Program-made: the position numbers and the translations under genes
Source: Cylindrotheca closterium
Taxonomy: Eukaryota > Bacillariophyta > Bacillariophyceae > Bacillariales > Bacillariaceae
Assembly: GCA_933822405.4 (NCBI GenBank)
Contig: CAKOGP040001169.1
Span: forward strand, 1 to 31,324
Direction: 5' to 3'
DNA length: 31,324 nucleotides
Shown here: positions 28,460 to 31,324 of the stretch, piece after piece
Layout of the letters: each line of letters begins with the position of its first letter
How positions within the stretch are numbered: position 1 is the first letter of the stretch
Notes under the pieces: generated by a model
The model's input: the letters and a program-made list of their open reading frames with translations, nothing else
Told to the model about the DNA's origin: nothing
Databases searched by the model: none

Positions 28460-29047
28460 ATGGGACGTTCTTCATTCGGTGGTGGAAGAGGACGTGTGAC
28501 TCCTCAGAAAGTCAAGAGCAATTCGAGTTCAACAGTTGTGAAACATCTATTTTCAACAAAAGATGAAAACGATGGAAAGGCAAGATCGTCGTACGAAGAT
28601 GCCAAAGAAAGAGTCATTGACTACATCCAAGCTTCTGGAATGAAATGTTCAGAAGACATGGTGAAATCAATTCGAGATGGAAAGTCGATCGACTTCAATG
28701 CAATTGCTCCAAGATTGAACGCTCCAACTCAAACTGAAGCTGTTGCACGAGAAACAGAGATGGCCCAAAACAAGATTCTTTATTCTGCAAAGCTCGGCAA
28801 GAACATGCAAAGATCAGCCTACTTTGAGACGAACAAGAGAACCTTTAAATCAAACATCATGCTGAAGTTTGTGACAAAGGCAATGGATATCAAGCTTCGA
28901 GGTGAAGCCAATTTCACGACTACTCTTGAAGATCCGATCAAACTCTTGAAATGTATTGAACCATTCATGAAGAAGAGTGCTGATGCTGAGTATGATTTCT
29001 TGGATTTCTGGGAAGCGAATCAAAAGTTCTTTGCTATAAGCCTATAG
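28460..29047 (+). pseudogene. Copia gag-like ORF, truncated
   Basis: The first ATG after the leader (28460) gives 195 aa. It starts with a Gly/Arg/Ser-rich segment (MGRSSFGGGRGR) and continues as a helical, charged protein (DAKERVIDYIQASGMKCSED, then KSNIMLKFVTKAMDIKLRGE), a gag-like build. It ends FFAISL where the frame is lost; 29048-29288 shows no continuous frame, although the normal gag would extend with a zinc knuckle. It is probably truncated by a frameshift and unlikely to be functional. Confidence 0.6.
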
Positions 29048-29288
29048 TTGACCAGTTTCTACAAGTTGATCGTTATCAATTCAAGTAAAAAGCATGCAGT
29101 GAGAAAAGCGATGATCCATCTCTAGAATTATCGCAAACTCTACGCCAAATTAATGGTGTGCAGTGGTTCGTGCACGTGCAAAGCGTGCGACGTACAAGCT
29201 ACACTTCAACCTGGGAATCCTATAGGTAGAGTCACAAGTCCCGTTCCTGTTAGAATTCTGTCACCGTCATGCTGAGAAAGAACTTGAC

Positions 29289-30125
29289 ATGCACACTAAC
29301 GTGGGCAGCAGAGTTCTCGACAAAGAAGGTTTTCTAGGAAGATTTCCGCCTCCAGTCTATTATGATGAATACAAAATTGCCAATGTACTTGCTGTGCGTG
29401 AGATGATTGCTGCAGGATACCGCATTACTATGGATACTGATGCTGACAATGCTTTTATTGTGCATTGTGATGAAAACCGAAAGATGCGATTTGTGAATCG
29501 TAAGGGTGTGTATGTGTTGGAGCAACTTGGAGCGAATGTCGAACCAGGTGCCAAAGAGACAAGTGCGATGTGCCATCGCCAGTTAAGCAACTTAAATAAT
29601 CAACCCCATTTCAAACTTTCTTCAAACAAAAAGAATGGATATGCTGGACTCGAGATGACCTCCAAGATGGCAACCGTTCGAAAGAACAAGGAAGGATTCA
29701 CTCCAAGACAAGTCAAAGCTGCGATGGAAGCGAGAAGTGCAAGGCACATACTCAATGCTCCAAGCACCAAAAGTCTGAATTATGCGAACCGATCCGATCT
29801 GGTCTCATCAGACGACGATTCGGGTGATGAAGGCGGCGAAGAGGAAGAACGTATTGTGGCCGATTTGGATCACCATCAAGAAAATGTCAATAGAGGAACC
29901 GATGATATTGGAAGCCTCGTTACTGATCTGGAGGACCTACAAGAGCCGCCAGAAGAAGAGATTGTATTTGAGCCTGAAGAGCCTCAAGAAGCAAAAGTCA
30001 CTCGATCTGGGCAAACGTATGCGCAAGCTGCAATGTCTGGGCTGAACCTTTCCCAAGTTCCAAAGAGACCAAGAGAATGGCCTTCAAGCAGGAGTGGCAG
30101 TTCTGACAATAAGAACAAGAATTGA
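29289..30125 (+). pseudogene. Copia protease/pre-integrase region fused to the pre-RT connector
   Basis: The ORF is 278 aa from the ATG at 29289. Residues 1-100 (ADNAFIVHCDENRKMRFVNR and the following KGVYVLEQLG) look like the end of the protease region of diatom copia elements. GFTPRQVKAAMEARSARHIL resembles the pre-integrase domain. It then passes directly into an acidic segment (SSDDDSGDEGGEEEE...) and KVTRSGQTYAQAA, the connector that normally precedes RT. Integrase is therefore cleanly absent while the frame stays open, pointing to an in-frame deletion of more than 1 kb (inferred from the usual copia layout). Confidence 0.6.
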
Positions 30126-30235
30126 GTTGCGACAAGACGCAAGCATCGAAAAAGAGAATTGAAACCGTTGAAGAACAAGTTAAAATCTGGTATTCGTACC
30201 AAAGAAGGAAGTCGCAGTACTAAAGACAGTAAATG

Positions 30236-31155
30236 CTGAGTGGTTGAACATGAGATATGCTTCAATCCAGGCATGTAAAATTGTCAGAGGAAAGACTCAC
30301 AGATATCTTGGAATGACTTTGGATTTCTCGGTGAAAGGAAAACTCAAAATCCGCATGGACGACTATGTCAAGAACATGTTGGAAGATTTTTCTGTCAAGT
30401 TCAACAAGGATTCAAAGCAGGAAACACCAGCTGGTAACGATTTACTGGAAGCTGGGAAAGGAAAGTTACTCAGTGCTGAGTACTGTCAGATCTTTCATAC
30501 TACTGTTGCAAGGGGACTTTATGTCTCTAAGAGAGCTTGTTTGGATATGCATCCAACAATTACTATTCTTGCCTTGAGAGTTTGAGAACCTACAGAGTCT
30601 GATTGGAAGAAGTTTGTTCGTTTGATGCGATAATTGTTTTGTACATTGTTGTATCACCTGACACTTTCCGCAGAATCACTACGAGTCATGAAATGGATGA
30701 TCGCCGCATCATTTGCAGTGCATCCAGATTTCAAGAGCCATACTGGCGGCACTCTGTCCTTTGGAGGAGGTGCAGCTCAAGTGATGTCAAAGAAGCAAAA
30801 GCTAAACAGCAGAAGCAGTACCAAAGCGGAACTGATTGCTGTTGATGATGTTGTCACAATGATACTATGGATGAAGTTGTTCATGGAGTGGCAAGGGTAT
30901 CCGATCGAGAATAACATCTTGTATCAGGATAACAAAAGCGCGATTCTACTGGAAGAGAATGGTGGCAAGAGCGCGGGCAAAAGAAGCCAAGATATCAATA
31001 TTTGTTATTTCTTTATCACAGATCAAGTTGAGAAAGGAAATGTTAACGTCAAATACTGTCCAACTGACGATATGATTGCGGATTTCATGACTAAGCCATT
31101 GCAAGGTGAGAAGTTTTGCAAGTTCAGGGATCTGATTCTTGGTCCACAGGACTAG
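30236..31155 (+). pseudogene. Copia RT C-terminus and RNase H
   Basis: 30244-30585 reads RGKTHRYLGMTLDFSVKGKL, then DDYVKNMLEDF, the C-terminal part of copia RT, with a frame change near 30500. From 30634 the RNase H frame runs 170 codons: SHTGGTLSFGGG, KKQKLNSRSSTKAELIAVDD (catalytic Asp/Glu region), YQDNKSAILLEENG and a tail TDDMIADFMTKPLQGEKF...GPQD. RNase H itself looks intact in frame, but the first two thirds of RT, including the active-site Asp pair, are absent. Nucleotide similarity to the minus-strand fragments at 2431-3272 and 5735-5945 is high, so this portion belongs to family A. Confidence 0.82.
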
Positions 31156-31173
31156 GTCAGACAAGTATGTATG

Positions 31174-31324
31174 TGTTCAAAAATGAAAATACAAAACAAA
31201 AATAAACAGTGAATGAGAGCATATCCCATTGCTGCCAATGGTGATTGTCACAATGGCAGGAGTGTGTTGGGATATGACAAAATATGAGTTTTTACGTTCC
31301 AAAAAGAAACTATTCAAGTACAAA
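31174..31324 (+). repeat. Start of copia 3' LTR, family A, cut by window end
   Basis: TGTTCAAAAATGAAAATAC begins at 31174 and follows the complement of 4063-3910 closely (CCCATTGCTGCCAATGGTGA, TCACAATGGCAGGAGTGTG). It is separated from the RNase H stop by an 18-bp spacer that is also found at 4064-4082. Confidence 0.8.

Larger units (their letters stand above)
27889..31324 (+). mobile_element. Recombinant, internally deleted Ty1/copia element
   Basis: It contains a 5' LTR (27889-28377), leader, gag, a fused pre-integrase/connector ORF, the RT C-terminus, RNase H and the start of a 3' LTR that runs off the window. The 5' LTR is family B and the 3' LTR family A, so the element is a mosaic. Integrase and most of RT are missing. 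It inserted into the gypsy fragment at 27888; the other target flank lies beyond the window. Confidence 0.8.

Overview
The window looks like nuclear DNA of a diatom or close stramenopile relative. Three intact resident genes (a membrane-anchored FkbM-type methyltransferase, a DUF6824 protein and a second membrane-anchored protein with a methyltransferase-like fold) sit in a sea of Ty1/copia, Ty3/gypsy and DNA transposon sequence in various states of decay. The taxon is inferred from protein flavour only. No tRNA, rRNA, CRISPR array or bacterial operon was seen.

Layout. 1-1145: FkbM-type methyltransferase. 1913-5945: minus-strand copia sequence arranged LTR - internal - LTR - internal, so the middle LTR (3504-4063) has element-internal sequence on both sides. 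A 1652-bp CACTA-like DNA transposon (4083-5734) with 13-bp terminal inverted repeats and a 3-bp CTA target duplication has jumped in just behind the RNase H stop. 5946-7302: nothing recognised. 7303-7667: three palindromes and a plus-strand fragment of the same copia LTR, which cuts off the 3' end of a minus-strand decayed gene (7668-8604). 8663-9454: decayed leucine-rich-repeat-like gene. 9455-11545: decayed ORFs, including a likely tyrosine recombinase C-terminus. 11655-12296: DUF6824 gene. 12314-17416: a complete gypsy element with two LTRs and a GATAC target duplication, inserted a few bases past the DUF6824 stop; its pol reads open for 1023 codons but has lost part of RNase H and its gag is broken. 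17877-18983 (minus): second methyltransferase-like gene.

19822-22705: a second, minus-strand gypsy copy of the same family, truncated, in which a 500-bp block covering the LTR/pol junction is present three times in tandem. A further piece of it lies at 27842-27888, so about 5.1 kb (22706-27841) appears to separate two parts of one old gypsy copy. That 5.1 kb holds a decayed minus-strand gene with an internal 212-bp duplication, and a striking foldback-like element (24682-26086): nested inverted repeats at both ends and, within each arm, arrays of a palindromic 21-bp unit (core TGCGTCAATTTGACGCA). 27889-31324: a plus-strand copia element whose 5' and 3' LTRs belong to different families, indicating a recombinant element.

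The retroelement ORFs (gag, protease, reverse transcriptase, RNase H, integrase) would work together in retrotransposition, but no copy here looks fully competent. The most novel-looking structures are the foldback-like element, the CACTA-like element carrying non-transposase ORFs, and the mosaic copia. All identifications are from reading the sequence; none was checked against a database.
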